A stretch of 64,000 nt of DNA, taken from positions 1 to 64,000 of the forward strand of contig NZ_RRYT01000003.1 of NCBI RefSeq assembly GCF_006363815.1, in the 5' to 3' direction. This stretch comes from Thermomonospora catenispora (GTDB lineage Bacteria; Actinomycetota; Actinomycetes; Streptosporangiales; Streptosporangiaceae). The stretch's first letter is position 1. Every line of letters starts with the position of its first letter. The notes beneath the pieces were generated by a model. That model worked only from the letters and a program-made list of their open reading frames with translations, had not been told where the DNA came from and made no database searches. The translations under genes and the position numbers were made by a program. Shown here in pieces: positions 16,239 to 24,269 of this stretch.

Positions 16239-16730
16239 GCGATCCGGTGCGGTGTGAGCGACGGGTTTGCGCGGTGATGCGGAGGTGAGGCATCGGGCCG
16301 TGCTCGGCCGCTCGGCGCGGCGCCTCCACGGCTTCCCGGGAAGGGGGCGCACGGTCGTGGAAGCCGGGGACGAGGCGGGCGGCCGAGGGAGCGGGGAGCG
16401 GTCCGGACCTCTTCCGGCCCTGGGCGGCGGTCGGCTGCGGCGACCGGCTGATCGAGCCGTCTGGGCGGCTCTCGAGCAGGGCGTGTCGCTTCCACGGCGG
16501 GCGTCGTGGGCGCCGGCCGTCTGCGCCGGGTGAATCGGACGGTCGGTGTCGATCTGGACGTCGAACGATGATCCGGTCTTTTCCGTCTCCACATGTGGGG
16601 CCCCGGAGCGCGGTCGCCGGTGGCGGCGTCTCCGGTGATCGCATCGGCCGGGGCTCTGCGGGGTCCGCCGTCGGGAGGGGCCTCGGCCGAGGCCTCGTGT
16701 GCGGGTGATGTGCGGATGAGAGGTGGGGGC
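16239..16730. other. Intergenic spacer (492 bp) carrying a duplicated upstream region
   Basis: There is no gene. Its last ~200 bp (from about 16530) repeat the region upstream of copy A (15345-15527), including the segments CGAACGATGATCCG, CTGCGGGGTCCGCCGTCGGG and GCGGATGAGAGGTG or close variants. The promoter and leader were therefore duplicated with the gene. Confidence 0.65.
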
Positions 16731-17459
16731 GTGAGGGTCCGCCGATGGCGTCGGTCGTCGGAGCCGAGGAGGCTGCGCCGGTTCTCCCCGTGGCGATGGG
16801 CGGCGATCGCGGCCGGGCTGGGCGTGCTGGTGGGGGCGCTCGCCGGCGCGGCCGATCCGTACCGGCAGATCCGGCAGTTCCGCGAGGTCATGGAGTGCGA
16901 ACGCGGTGTCGGCGGCTGCTTCGCCACCGAACGGAGCTCCATCGTCGACCGGCGTTCCTACGTCGAGATGCAGACCGACCCGGAGGGGAACGCCTACCCG
17001 GTCCCCCACTTCGAGGTCACCTGGCGGCGGGCCGACGGCTCCCGGGAGAGCCGCGAGGTCTCGGACGGGCTCTACCGGAAGGCCCGGCCGGGGCAGCCGG
17101 TCACGCTGCGCCTCTGGCGGGGGGACGTCGTCGCGCTGGAGGCGGCGGGCACCACGGAGTGGTTCCTGCCGTCGCCCGGCCTTCACCTCACGGGGTGGCT
17201 GCTCGCCGCCCACTTCGGCCTCGGGGTCCTGCTGTGGGGGCTGCTGATGGGCTGGTGGGACGCGTTCGTCTTCTTCGTGCTGCGCGCGTTCTCCTGGATG
17301 CTCACGGGCCTGGCGCTGGTCGGCACGGCCGTGGAGGTCCTGTCCTATGGCCCGCGTTCCGAAGGCGGCCGCGGCTGGATGTTCGTGTTCTACGGCGTGC
17401 TGTTCACGGCCGGCGCCGTGTTCACGTGCGGTCTGCTCAAACCGCTGGAGGACGACTGA
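16731..17459 (+). CDS. Tandem-family membrane protein, intact copy B
   Basis: The protein has 242 residues, with GTG 16731 aligned to the ATG of copy A. It has a longer basic N-terminus (RRWRRSSEPRRLRR), a membrane helix at about 22-40, and an external domain with Cys56-x6-Cys63, SSIVDRRSYVEMQTD and TWRRADGSRESREVS. Three membrane helices follow. The external loop differs most from copy A, the last two helices moderately. Its divergence suggests an old duplication kept under selection. Confidence 0.75.
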   Translation: MRVRRWRRSSEPRRLRRFSPWRWAAIAAGLGVLVGALAGAADPYRQIRQFREVMECERGVGGCFATERSSIVDRRSYVEMQTDPEGNAYPVPHFEVTWRRADGSRESREVSDGLYRKARPGQPVTLRLWRGDVVALEAAGTTEWFLPSPGLHLTGWLLAAHFGLGVLLWGLLMGWWDAFVFFVLRAFSWMLTGLALVGTAVEVLSYGPRSEGGRGWMFVFYGVLFTAGAVFTCGLLKPLEDD

Positions 17460-18016
17460 CCGGCCTGTGGCCCGTTCCCGTACGGGCGTGTTCACCTGCG
17501 ATGACGGTGGGCCCCGGTGCGGGGGACGGGGCGGCGTCGTGGCGCACGCCGATGAGAGGACGCGAGGGCCGCGGCGTGAACACCGGAGCCACGCGCCGTC
17601 ACGCGCCGCCGCGGTCGGCGCCGGGCGCAGCCGGTGACCGGTGAGAGCACCGGCTCCCGGCCGGTCGCGGGCGGTCCGCGCCGCCGAGCGCCGGGCCGCC
17701 GACCGCGTCCTGAACGAGGGGGCCGTCCATGCCGCCGCCCGGGCGGCGCCCCGGCGTCGTCCGCCGTTGACCTCGACCGCGGTTGAGGTTGCAGCCTGAG
17801 AGGCGACCGAGAAGCGCGCCGCGGGAGCGTCCACCGCCCCGGACGGTCGGACCGGCCGGCGGCGGGCGTCGCCTGCGGGGGCGTGAGGTCGGCGATGCCC
17901 GCATCCGGCCGGAACCGCTCGCCCAGGGGGCGTCCCGCGGGTGCTCCCGGTGCGGGCGCCCGCGGCTTCGCGTCGGTCATGACCCGACGTCCGGCGAGGC
18001 ATGCGAGGGGGAGCAC
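17460..18016. other. Intergenic region without recognisable gene (557 bp)
   Basis: Open frames here translate to Arg/Pro/Gly-rich sequence on both strands. No domain, tRNA or strong hairpin could be identified. Confidence 0.5.
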
Positions 18017-18556
18017 ATGGTGAACGTCCCGTACATCTCCCGAACCCGCATCGACGGCGAGTGGGTGCCGATCGAGGACTATTCGCGGGACTTCACCGTG
18101 ACGGCGCCCGACGCGGTCGGGCCCGACGAGGAGTTCACGGTGCGGTTCGCTTCGGCTCCGATCCTCGCGGTGGCCGCGTTCAACAAGCGGCTGACGGATC
18201 TGCGGGTGGCGTATCGGGTGACCGGTGCGGGCACCGTCGTCGGATATCGGCTGGAGGGCGGGTCGGACCTCGGGGACGCTCGGTTCTGGGTGGAGCGGAA
18301 CGGGGCGGATCTGGTCGTGCGGTCCGACGGCTCCTTCCCGGGCGGAGTGGAGTTCGACATCCCCGACCTGGTGGTCACGGTGCGCGCCGGCGGATCGGGG
18401 GCCGTCACCACCTCACCCGGCGGGTCGAGCTTCGAAGACCCGGCCTTCTCCTGGTTCCGCGAGCGGACCGGCACCGGATCGTGGGACCCGTTCGAGAACT
18501 ACGTCGACCCCGCCGCCCCCGTCACGTTCACCACCACCGTCATCGAATCCTCCTGA
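18017..18556 (+). CDS. Unknown beta-rich protein
   Basis: The protein has 179 residues, with ATG 18017 behind GAGGGGGAG. The sequence alternates short polar strands (FTVTAPDAV, EFTVRFASAPILAV, LRVAYRVTGAGTVVGYRLEGG, VEFDIPDLVVTVRAGGSG), typical of an all-beta sandwich. It ends with FENYVDPAAPVTFTTTVIESS. There is no signal peptide, membrane segment or catalytic motif I can name. It stands alone between spacers. Confidence 0.7.
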   Translation: MVNVPYISRTRIDGEWVPIEDYSRDFTVTAPDAVGPDEEFTVRFASAPILAVAAFNKRLTDLRVAYRVTGAGTVVGYRLEGGSDLGDARFWVERNGADLVVRSDGSFPGGVEFDIPDLVVTVRAGGSGAVTTSPGGSSFEDPAFSWFRERTGTGSWDPFENYVDPAAPVTFTTTVIESS

Positions 18557-18663
18557 CGGCCGCACGGCGTCCCGTGCGCGACCGTCGGGCGATGCGCCGT
18601 GATCGGGCGGCCGGAGTCTTCGGAGGGCGTCCGCCGACCCGTCTGTCTGTGGAAGGAGCAGCC

Positions 18664-19323
18664 GTGAACGCCGTCGTCGAGGCCGATGTCTACGTCGATG
18701 TGCTGTGCCCGTGGAGCTACATCGCCAAGCGCCGCATAGAGGCGGCGCTCGTCGACGTGACCGAGCCGGAGCGGGTACGGCTGCGGTGGCGCAGTTTCGA
18801 ACTGTCGCCCGACGAACCGCGCGCCCCCTCCCTGACCGCGGCGGAGTCGATGACGACGTGGTGGGGCGAACGCGGCGCCGCGCGGGTCGAGCTCATCCAC
18901 GATGCGGCGCGGGCCGAAGGGCTCGGTATCGATCTGCACCGGGCGCGTCCGGTCAACACCTTCGACGCCCACCGGCTGTATCAGATGGGCGCCGAGCGGG
19001 GGCTGGGCGACGCGGTGCTGGAGCGGTTGCTGCGCGGCTATCTGTGCGAGGGCCTGAACGTCGGCGATCCGCGGGTGCTGGAACGTCTCGGCGTCCGGGC
19101 CGGCCTGGACGCCGCGCAGGTGAGGGACGTGCTGGCGGGCTCGGCGTACGCCGACCGGGTCAGGGCCGACGAGGCCGAGGCCCGCAGGCGCGGCGTGAAC
19201 GGCGTGCCGACGATGACGCTCAACGGCGGGCCGCCGGTGTCGGCTCTTCAGACCTCCGCCGCACTGCGGAGGCTGCTGGAGGACGGCCTGCAGGCCGCGC
19301 GTCGGACCGCCCCCGGCCGGTGA
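18664..19323 (+). CDS. DsbA/FrnE-family thioredoxin-fold oxidoreductase
   Basis: The protein has 219 residues, with GTG 18664 behind GGAAGGAG. DVLCPWSYIAKRRI carries the redox-type CPWS motif (Cys15, Ser18) on the first thioredoxin-fold strand. The all-helical insertion follows, and the cis-Pro signature GVNGVPTMTL lies near 178-187. Having Ser at the second position, it resembles FrnE or 2-hydroxychromene-2-carboxylate isomerase-like members rather than a classical disulfide exchanger. It is cytoplasmic, with no signal peptide. Confidence 0.88.
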   Translation: MNAVVEADVYVDVLCPWSYIAKRRIEAALVDVTEPERVRLRWRSFELSPDEPRAPSLTAAESMTTWWGERGAARVELIHDAARAEGLGIDLHRARPVNTFDAHRLYQMGAERGLGDAVLERLLRGYLCEGLNVGDPRVLERLGVRAGLDAAQVRDVLAGSAYADRVRADEAEARRRGVNGVPTMTLNGGPPVSALQTSAALRRLLEDGLQAARRTAPGR

Positions 19324-19365
19324 CCGCCCCGGCCCGGCACGTCGACGGCCGAAAGGGGATGTGGG

Positions 19366-19740
19366 GTGGACATCGGCATCGGACTGCCCGGGCATGCGCC
19401 CTGGAGCGACGGCGGGGCGCTCGTGGAATGGGCGCGCCGTGCCGAACGCCGGGTTCGCCGCGTTGAGCGTGAGCGACCGGCTGGTCTGGACGACGCCCGA
19501 GCCGCTGACCGCACCGGCTGCGGCGGTCGGCGCGACTTCTCGCATCCGGCTGCTGACGAGCGTGCTGCCGGCGCCGCTGCGCGCCGACCGTGCGCGGTTC
19601 GCCGAGGCGGTCACCACGCTGGACCGGCTGGCCGGCGCCGGGCGACTGCAGCCCGTCCTGGCGCCCGGACCGCATGAGAACGACTTCGCCGTGGGCGGCG
19701 TCGACTACGCGTCCCGGGAAGTCCTGTGTCGTCGCCGTCC
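19366..19740 (+). pseudogene. Frameshifted, truncated F420-dependent LLM-class oxidoreductase
   Basis: A GTG at 19366 begins DIGIGLPGHAPWSDGGALVEWARRAE, the normal LLM-family N-terminus. Homology then moves to another frame near 19440-19450: AGFAALSVSDRLVWTTPEPL, then RIRLLTSVLPAPLR, then GPHENDFAVGGVDYASR. It stops by about 19740, leaving about 125 of the usual ~300 residues. Both a frameshift and loss of the C-terminal two thirds make a functional product unlikely. Confidence 0.75.
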
Positions 19741-19799
19741 GGGGGCGGCGCCGCAGACCCGCTGCATCGCAGCGGCCGTCGACCGACGCGGCGTGGACG

Positions 19800-20756
19800 T
19801 CAGCCGGGATGGCCGTTCGACCGTCGATATCTGGCGCTCATGGCGTGGAAGACCTTCTTCGGCTCCCAGCGGGTCTCGTCCAGCATGCGCACGACCCCAT
19901 AGGAGGCGATGTCGCGGTCGCCGGGTTTGCCGTAGTCGGCGAAGGAGAACCACAGGGCGGTGTCCACGCCTTCGTCCTCGAAGATGTCGAGCAGCTCGGT
20001 GAAGTAGCGCACCTGCTCCTCCTCGTCCGGGACCGCTCCCGGCGGGGGCTGCCAGGCCATGCCGCCCAGGTCGCCCGCGCCGCGGTAGGCGCACGTGCCG
20101 TATTCGGTGACGGCGACCGGCTTGCCGTGGGAGAAGAACTCGCGCAGGCGTGCGCGGAAGACGGCGGCGTTCTGCGCGGTGCGGTAGGCGTCGACGGACA
20201 CCAGGTCGAACGGTTTCCAGTCGACCGGCTCCCAGGGACCGGAGGCGTAGGTGACCCTCCCGCCGAAGTGAGCGCGCACCGCCGCCGCGGCCTCGGCGAG
20301 GAAGTCGTTGAGGCGTTCGACGGCCGGGCCCAGGGAGGTCCACCAGTCCAGGTCGGCGGTGGTCATGGCGTGGAGGCGGTCGCGGTAGGTGTCGCCGGGG
20401 AGGAATCCGCGGGCGAAGGCGCTGAGCTCGCAGCCGGTGACGAACACCACCTGGGCGCCGCCCTCCCGCAGGGCCTCCGCGCGCCGTGCGCAGTCGACGA
20501 AGAACGGCAGGACCTCCTCGGGAGGGAAGTCGATCGGGAACGGGGAGAACCACACCTCCAGGCCGGCGTCGGCCGCATGGCGCGCCGCAATGCTCAGCCG
20601 TTCGGCGTCGCGGCCGGAGATGCGCACGGCGTCGCAGTGCAGGTCATCGGCGATCACCGCCATCTCGCGCCGGACCTGCCCGGGGTCGAAGGTCTTCCGG
20701 GTGAGCTGAGGGCCGGGGAAGGTCCCGGTGTCGTAGTTGATGCCTCGTGCGCGCAT
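19800..20756 (-). CDS. TIM-barrel glycoside-hydrolase-like protein coupled to a TetR gene
   Basis: The protein has 318 residues. I chose ATG 20756, one base after the TetR stop; it begins MRARGINYDTGTF. The architecture fits a glycosidase TIM barrel: DAVRISGRDAERL, LEVWFSPFPID, a possible acid/base Glu110 (FVTGCELSAF) and a possible nucleophile Glu218 (AVTEYGT), with ALWFSFADYG on the last strand. There is no signal peptide, so it is cytosolic. I recall similar actinomycete proteins labelled abortive-infection-like, but cannot verify that. Substrate unknown. It is expressed in one operon with its regulator. Confidence 0.65.
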   Translation of the reverse strand: MRARGINYDTGTFPGPQLTRKTFDPGQVRREMAVIADDLHCDAVRISGRDAERLSIAARHAADAGLEVWFSPFPIDFPPEEVLPFFVDCARRAEALREGGAQVVFVTGCELSAFARGFLPGDTYRDRLHAMTTADLDWWTSLGPAVERLNDFLAEAAAAVRAHFGGRVTYASGPWEPVDWKPFDLVSVDAYRTAQNAAVFRARLREFFSHGKPVAVTEYGTCAYRGAGDLGGMAWQPPPGAVPDEEEQVRYFTELLDIFEDEGVDTALWFSFADYGKPGDRDIASYGVVRMLDETRWEPKKVFHAMSARYRRSNGHPG

Positions 20757-20757
20757 C

Positions 20758-21366
20758 TCAGCGCCTTTCTGTGTGCTTGAGCCCGTGTTCCAGCAGGTCG
20801 AAGGCCCGTTCGACGTCCTGGGCCAGCGCACGGCCGGCGTCTTCGGCGTCGGCGCCGTCCAGCAGGCGCTGGAAGTGGGTCTCTTGGAGGGCGAGCAGGG
20901 ACGCCGCGACCTGGGCCGCCATGAGCGCGGCCGTCGTGGGGTCGTGCTCCTCGGCCAGGACCTGCGCCAGTGCCCGGCGTTGCCGGTACAGCAGGGCGTT
21001 CGCGGCGCCTTGCAGCGTGGGGCTGGCGTGGATCACGCGCAGCCGGGCGAGGAGCGTGTCGAGTTCCGCCGGGGGGATGCGCCGGGCGGCGAACGCGCGG
21101 TAGTGCGTGCGCAGGGCCTCCAGCCAGTGCCGGTCGGGAGGACGGGAGGCGACGATCCCGGCCGGGTCGTCGTCGCCCACGCCCTGCAGGACGAGCGACT
21201 CCTTGGTGGGGAAGTAGGCGAACAGCGTCGCCTTCGCCACCTCGGCGGCCTCGGCGATCTCGTTGACCGTCACCGCGTCGTAGCCGCGCTCGGTGAACAG
21301 CCGCAGCGCCACGGCGGCGATCCGCCGCCTGGTCTGCTCCTTCTTGCGCTGGCGAAGCCCGGTCAC
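20758..21366 (-). CDS. TetR-family repressor
   Basis: The protein has 202 residues and starts at GTG 21366. The N-terminal helix-turn-helix is canonical (RRIAAVALRLFTERGYDAVTVNEIAEAAEVAKATLFAYFPTKE, residues 14-56). The ligand domain is helical and unassigned. It is the first gene of an operon with the glycosidase-fold protein, probably autoregulated through the palindrome at 21390-21403. No ribosome site precedes the GTG, so a leaderless transcript is plausible. Confidence 0.9.
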   Translation of the reverse strand: MTGLRQRKKEQTRRRIAAVALRLFTERGYDAVTVNEIAEAAEVAKATLFAYFPTKESLVLQGVGDDDPAGIVASRPPDRHWLEALRTHYRAFAARRIPPAELDTLLARLRVIHASPTLQGAANALLYRQRRALAQVLAEEHDPTTAALMAAQVAASLLALQETHFQRLLDGADAEDAGRALAQDVERAFDLLEHGLKHTERR

Positions 21367-21389
21367 GCGGCCACACTATCCCATACCTG

Positions 21390-21403
21390 GTTCAAAGTTG
21401 AAC
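21390..21403. promoter_or_regulatory. Palindromic operator upstream of the TetR gene
   Basis: GTTCAA-AG-TTGAAC lies 24-37 bp before the TetR start, where a promoter must be. Perfect 6-bp arms and this position fit a TetR autoregulatory site. Confidence 0.55.
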
Positions 21404-21662
21404 TCGGTCTGATTTTGTGCGGGCTTCACCGGGACGAAGGCGGCCGAGGTGGACGAGAGGGGCCGAAGGCCCGCCGGCGGGGTCCGCATGGCGGGGCCGC
21501 GACCCGCGCCGGTCGCGATCTCGGGTCGCGATCTCGAGCGGTGTGCGGCCTCGTCGGGGCGGGTCGTCTCCGGAGCCGTCTCCCGAGCCGCCGGCGGACC
21601 GCCGGCGGGGCCTCGCGCGGGGCGGAGAGGCCGGAGCGGGACCGGCCGTCGAGGAAGGCGTC

Positions 21663-22922
21663 TCAGCCGGCGTTCGCGGGGGCCTCCAGGGCGCGGGGGA
21701 TCGCCCAGCGCCAGCAGACCAGCGCGCCGAGCAGCGCCACCGCGAAGCCCAGCACCGGGATCCAGACGAACCCCACCGACGACAGCAGCAGGCCGCCGAC
21801 GGCCGAGCCGAGCGAGATGCCCACGTACATGAGGCAGCTGTTCCAGGAGAAGACCGAGCCGATCTGCGGGGTGAAGCCCGCCACCAGCCGGGCCTGGAAC
21901 GCCGGCACGCACGGATAGGCGACCAGCGCGAACAGGGCGAGGACCGTCAGCAGGACCGCGGCCGGGGCGTGGAGCGCGCCGTCCACCAGCAGCTCCAGCA
22001 CGGCCAGCGACAGCAGGCTGGCGGTGGCGACCCGCCGTGCGCCGAACCGGTCGGCGAGGCGCCCGCCGAACAGGCTCCCGGCCACCGCGCCCGCGCCGAA
22101 CAGGACCAGCGCGACGGCGACCAGACCGGTGGACAGTCCGCCCTCCGTGCGCAGCGCCGTGCCCAGATAGGTGTAGAGCGCGTAGACGGCCAGCGCCCAC
22201 AGGCCGGTGACCGAGACCGCTCGGATCTTGGTGAGGACGGTCACCCCGCCGGCGGGGCGGGGCTCCGCCGGATCTTCGGGCCGGATCGTGCTCGCACCGC
22301 CGGGCCAGGTCCGGGCGTTGACCAACGCCAGCAGGGCGGCCAGCGCGCCGAGTCCGACGAAGGCGGTCCGCCAGCTCGTCACCGAGGCCAGCGCCGTGCC
22401 GGCCGGGGCGCCGGTGGTCAGCGAGATGAGGAATCCGGCCGTGGCCACCGCCATCCAGGTGCCGCGTCGGTCCTTCGGCGCCATCTGCCCGACCAGGGCC
22501 TGGACCGAGGGGGTCACGGCGCAGGCGCCGAGGCCGGCGAGCACCCGGGAGATCAGCAGCACCGCGAAGGAGGGGGCCAGTCCGGTCAGCGCGTTGGCCG
22601 CGGCGAACACCGCCAGGCCGGCGACGAGCACCGGGCGCCGTCCGTACCGGTCGCCGAGCAGGCCGATGACCGGCGCCCCGATCAGGTAGGCGACCGAGAA
22701 CGCGGTGACCGAGGCGCCCGCCGCGCCCGGCGAGACCTCGTACTGACGGGCGATCGAGGGCAGCAGCGGGGAGACCACGAACAGGTCGGTGCCGATCGCC
22801 AGCAGGGTGAGGAAGGCGACCGTCAGGACGAGGGGTCCTCGGACGGTCGTGCCCCGGGTCGTGTCCCGCTCCGGGCGTCGGTCCTTGCGCGCCCCGTCCC
22901 GTGTCTCGATCGCGTCGCTCAT
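21663..22922 (-). CDS. MFS drug/metabolite exporter (DHA1-like)
   Basis: The protein has 419 residues. I prefer ATG 22922 because GGGAGA precedes it; ATG 22940 is possible. Twelve membrane helices are apparent. The motif-A-like loop GLLGDRYGRRPVLVAG lies between helices 2 and 3, and RVLAGLGACAVTPSVQALVGQM is a motif B/C-like stretch. Family members export small toxic compounds by proton antiport. It is divergent from the MarR gene, with two operator-like repeats between them, so substrate-induced derepression is likely. Confidence 0.88.
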   Translation of the reverse strand: MSDAIETRDGARKDRRPERDTTRGTTVRGPLVLTVAFLTLLAIGTDLFVVSPLLPSIARQYEVSPGAAGASVTAFSVAYLIGAPVIGLLGDRYGRRPVLVAGLAVFAAANALTGLAPSFAVLLISRVLAGLGACAVTPSVQALVGQMAPKDRRGTWMAVATAGFLISLTTGAPAGTALASVTSWRTAFVGLGALAALLALVNARTWPGGASTIRPEDPAEPRPAGGVTVLTKIRAVSVTGLWALAVYALYTYLGTALRTEGGLSTGLVAVALVLFGAGAVAGSLFGGRLADRFGARRVATASLLSLAVLELLVDGALHAPAAVLLTVLALFALVAYPCVPAFQARLVAGFTPQIGSVFSWNSCLMYVGISLGSAVGGLLLSSVGFVWIPVLGFAVALLGALVCWRWAIPRALEAPANAG

Positions 22923-22959
22923 GCCCGTCTCCCGATCCATGGCGGGCTCAACGCTATCT

Positions 22960-22991
22960 CAGGAAATATTTTCTGAGGAAATATTTTTCTG
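22960..22991. promoter_or_regulatory. Two AT-rich MarR-type operator repeats between MFS and marR
   Basis: CAGGAAATATTTTCTG (22960-22975) is a near-perfect inverted repeat, and GAGGAAATATTTTTCTG follows directly. They stand out in GC-rich DNA and sit in the divergent promoter region. Confidence 0.65.
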
Positions 22992-23010
22992 GTGATGGTA
23001 TGATCAGGAC

Positions 23011-23589
23011 ATGGCGCCCCATGACCCGATCGACGAGCTTCTCGCGCAGTGGTCGTGGGCCGCCTACGACCTGCCGCTGGCCGAGATGGCCGTCGCCGAG
23101 CGGATCACCCGACTGGCCAGGCGTCTGGAGCGGCTGACCGCCGACACGCTCGGGGCCTACGGCCTGGAGCCCGGCGAGTTCGACGTGATCGCCGCCTTGT
23201 TGCGCGCCGGTCCGCCCCACGAGCTGACCCCCACCGTCCTCCACCGGTCGCTGATGATCTCCGGCGGCGGGCTCACCAAACGGCTCAATCGCCTGGAGAG
23301 GCGCGGCCTGATCACCCGGCGGCTCGCCTCCGGCGACCGGCGCTGCCTGCCGGTCGCCCTCACCGACACCGGCCGGCGACTGGCCGAGCAGGCGGTGACG
23401 GCGCACGCGCGGGCGATCGCGGAGTTGATCGGGACCCTCCCCGCCGAGCGCCGTGAGCGGCTGTCCGCGCTGCTGCGCGAGCTGCTCGTCAACGCCGAGC
23501 GGGCCCTCGGCGACCGCCCCCGGCCGGACGGCGCGCCCGTGCGCCGGCCGTCGCCCGCGCCCCGTTCTCCCGCGGGCGACCTCGTCTGA
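23011..23589 (+). CDS. MarR-family regulator
   Basis: The protein has 192 residues. The winged helix spans about 45-130: LEPGEFDVIAALLRAGPPHELTP, the recognition region LMISGGGLTKRLNRLERRGLI, and the wing TRRLASGDRRCLPVALTDTGR. The C-terminal dimer helices end in a Pro/Arg-rich tail. It should control the divergent MFS pump and itself through 22960-22991. Confidence 0.9.
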   Translation: MAPHDPIDELLAQWSWAAYDLPLAEMAVAERITRLARRLERLTADTLGAYGLEPGEFDVIAALLRAGPPHELTPTVLHRSLMISGGGLTKRLNRLERRGLITRRLASGDRRCLPVALTDTGRRLAEQAVTAHARAIAELIGTLPAERRERLSALLRELLVNAERALGDRPRPDGAPVRRPSPAPRSPAGDLV

Positions 23590-23929
23590 ACGACCCGCTC
23601 GGACGACCCGGCTCGAAACGACCGCCCGGGCCGCTCCGCCGGGTGGCCGGGGTCGGATGCCGGGGTCGGATCTCGATCGTCCCGCCGCTGGAGGCGGCGA
23701 TGCGCACGGCCTCGCGGAGCTTGGCCGGCCGGGACGTCAGATGCTCCAGGAGCGGGGTTTCGCCGACGGCGGCCTCGGCGGGCATGAGGCGGGGCCAGTG
23801 CGCGGCCAGCGTGTCCAGTTCCCGGGGGGACGCCTCCGGCTCCTCGCGCTCCACCCGCAGGGAGCCGGTCGCCGGCCGCGACAGGATCGGCGGTCCGAGC
23901 CGTAGGGCCGGCCCCACCCAGTGGGTCAT
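23489..23929 (-). CDS. Doubtful or degenerate ORF of unknown family
   Basis: From ATG 23929 the first ~100 residues look protein-like (THWVGPALRLGPPILSR, SPRELDTLAAHWPRLMP, PLLEHLTSRPAKLREAVRIA). The tail becomes Arg/Gly-rich and runs antisense into marR. The frame also reads sensibly upstream of the ATG (PLPYAHPLGGHSTV) back to an in-frame stop. I therefore suspect the remnant of a longer gene. The surrounding stretch 23590-24269 holds nothing else recognisable. Confidence 0.3.
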   Translation of the reverse strand: MTHWVGPALRLGPPILSRPATGSLRVEREEPEASPRELDTLAAHWPRLMPAEAAVGETPLLEHLTSRPAKLREAVRIAASSGGTIEIRPRHPTPATRRSGPGGRFEPGRPSGSFRRGRPRENGARATAGARARRPAGGGRRGPARR

Positions 23930-24269
23930 GACGGTGGAGTGGCCGCCCAGCGGGTGCGCGTACGGCAGCGGGGGTTCGGCGGAGCCGTCGGCCGGACCCG
24001 GCGCTCAGACGTCGAACGACACGCCCGTCGGGCCTGGCGCCCCCGCCCGCCGCCGGCCCCGGCCTCCGCGGACGGCCGGGGCGGAGTCCGCCGGGGCGAG
24101 AAGGCCCCTGCGGCGGGCCGGTGACGTGGGCGCGGGGGCGGAACGGCGACGGCCGACAGTGTCATCGTTCACAGATGCCCGCGGCGGAGTACGGAAAGCT
24201 GGCGTAAGGGTTCACCATGAGCGCTTCACAGTGGAGGCTTGAAGCAAGGCGGAACGACACGGAGCGACG

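Larger units (their letters stand above)
15345..17459 (+). repeat. Tandem duplication: leader plus membrane-protein gene (15345-16238 and 16530-17459)
   Basis: Both the non-coding leader and the gene are repeated head-to-tail, and a third, decayed unit precedes them at 14702-15260. Identity is high enough to align by eye but contains many substitutions, so it is not recent. Confidence 0.7.

Noticed and set aside
15648-18002. Long minus-strand open frame (784 codons) over the tandem membrane-protein genes
   Set aside because: Internal repeats in its translation simply mirror the duplicated DNA. The plus-strand frames have membrane helices and conserved cysteines.
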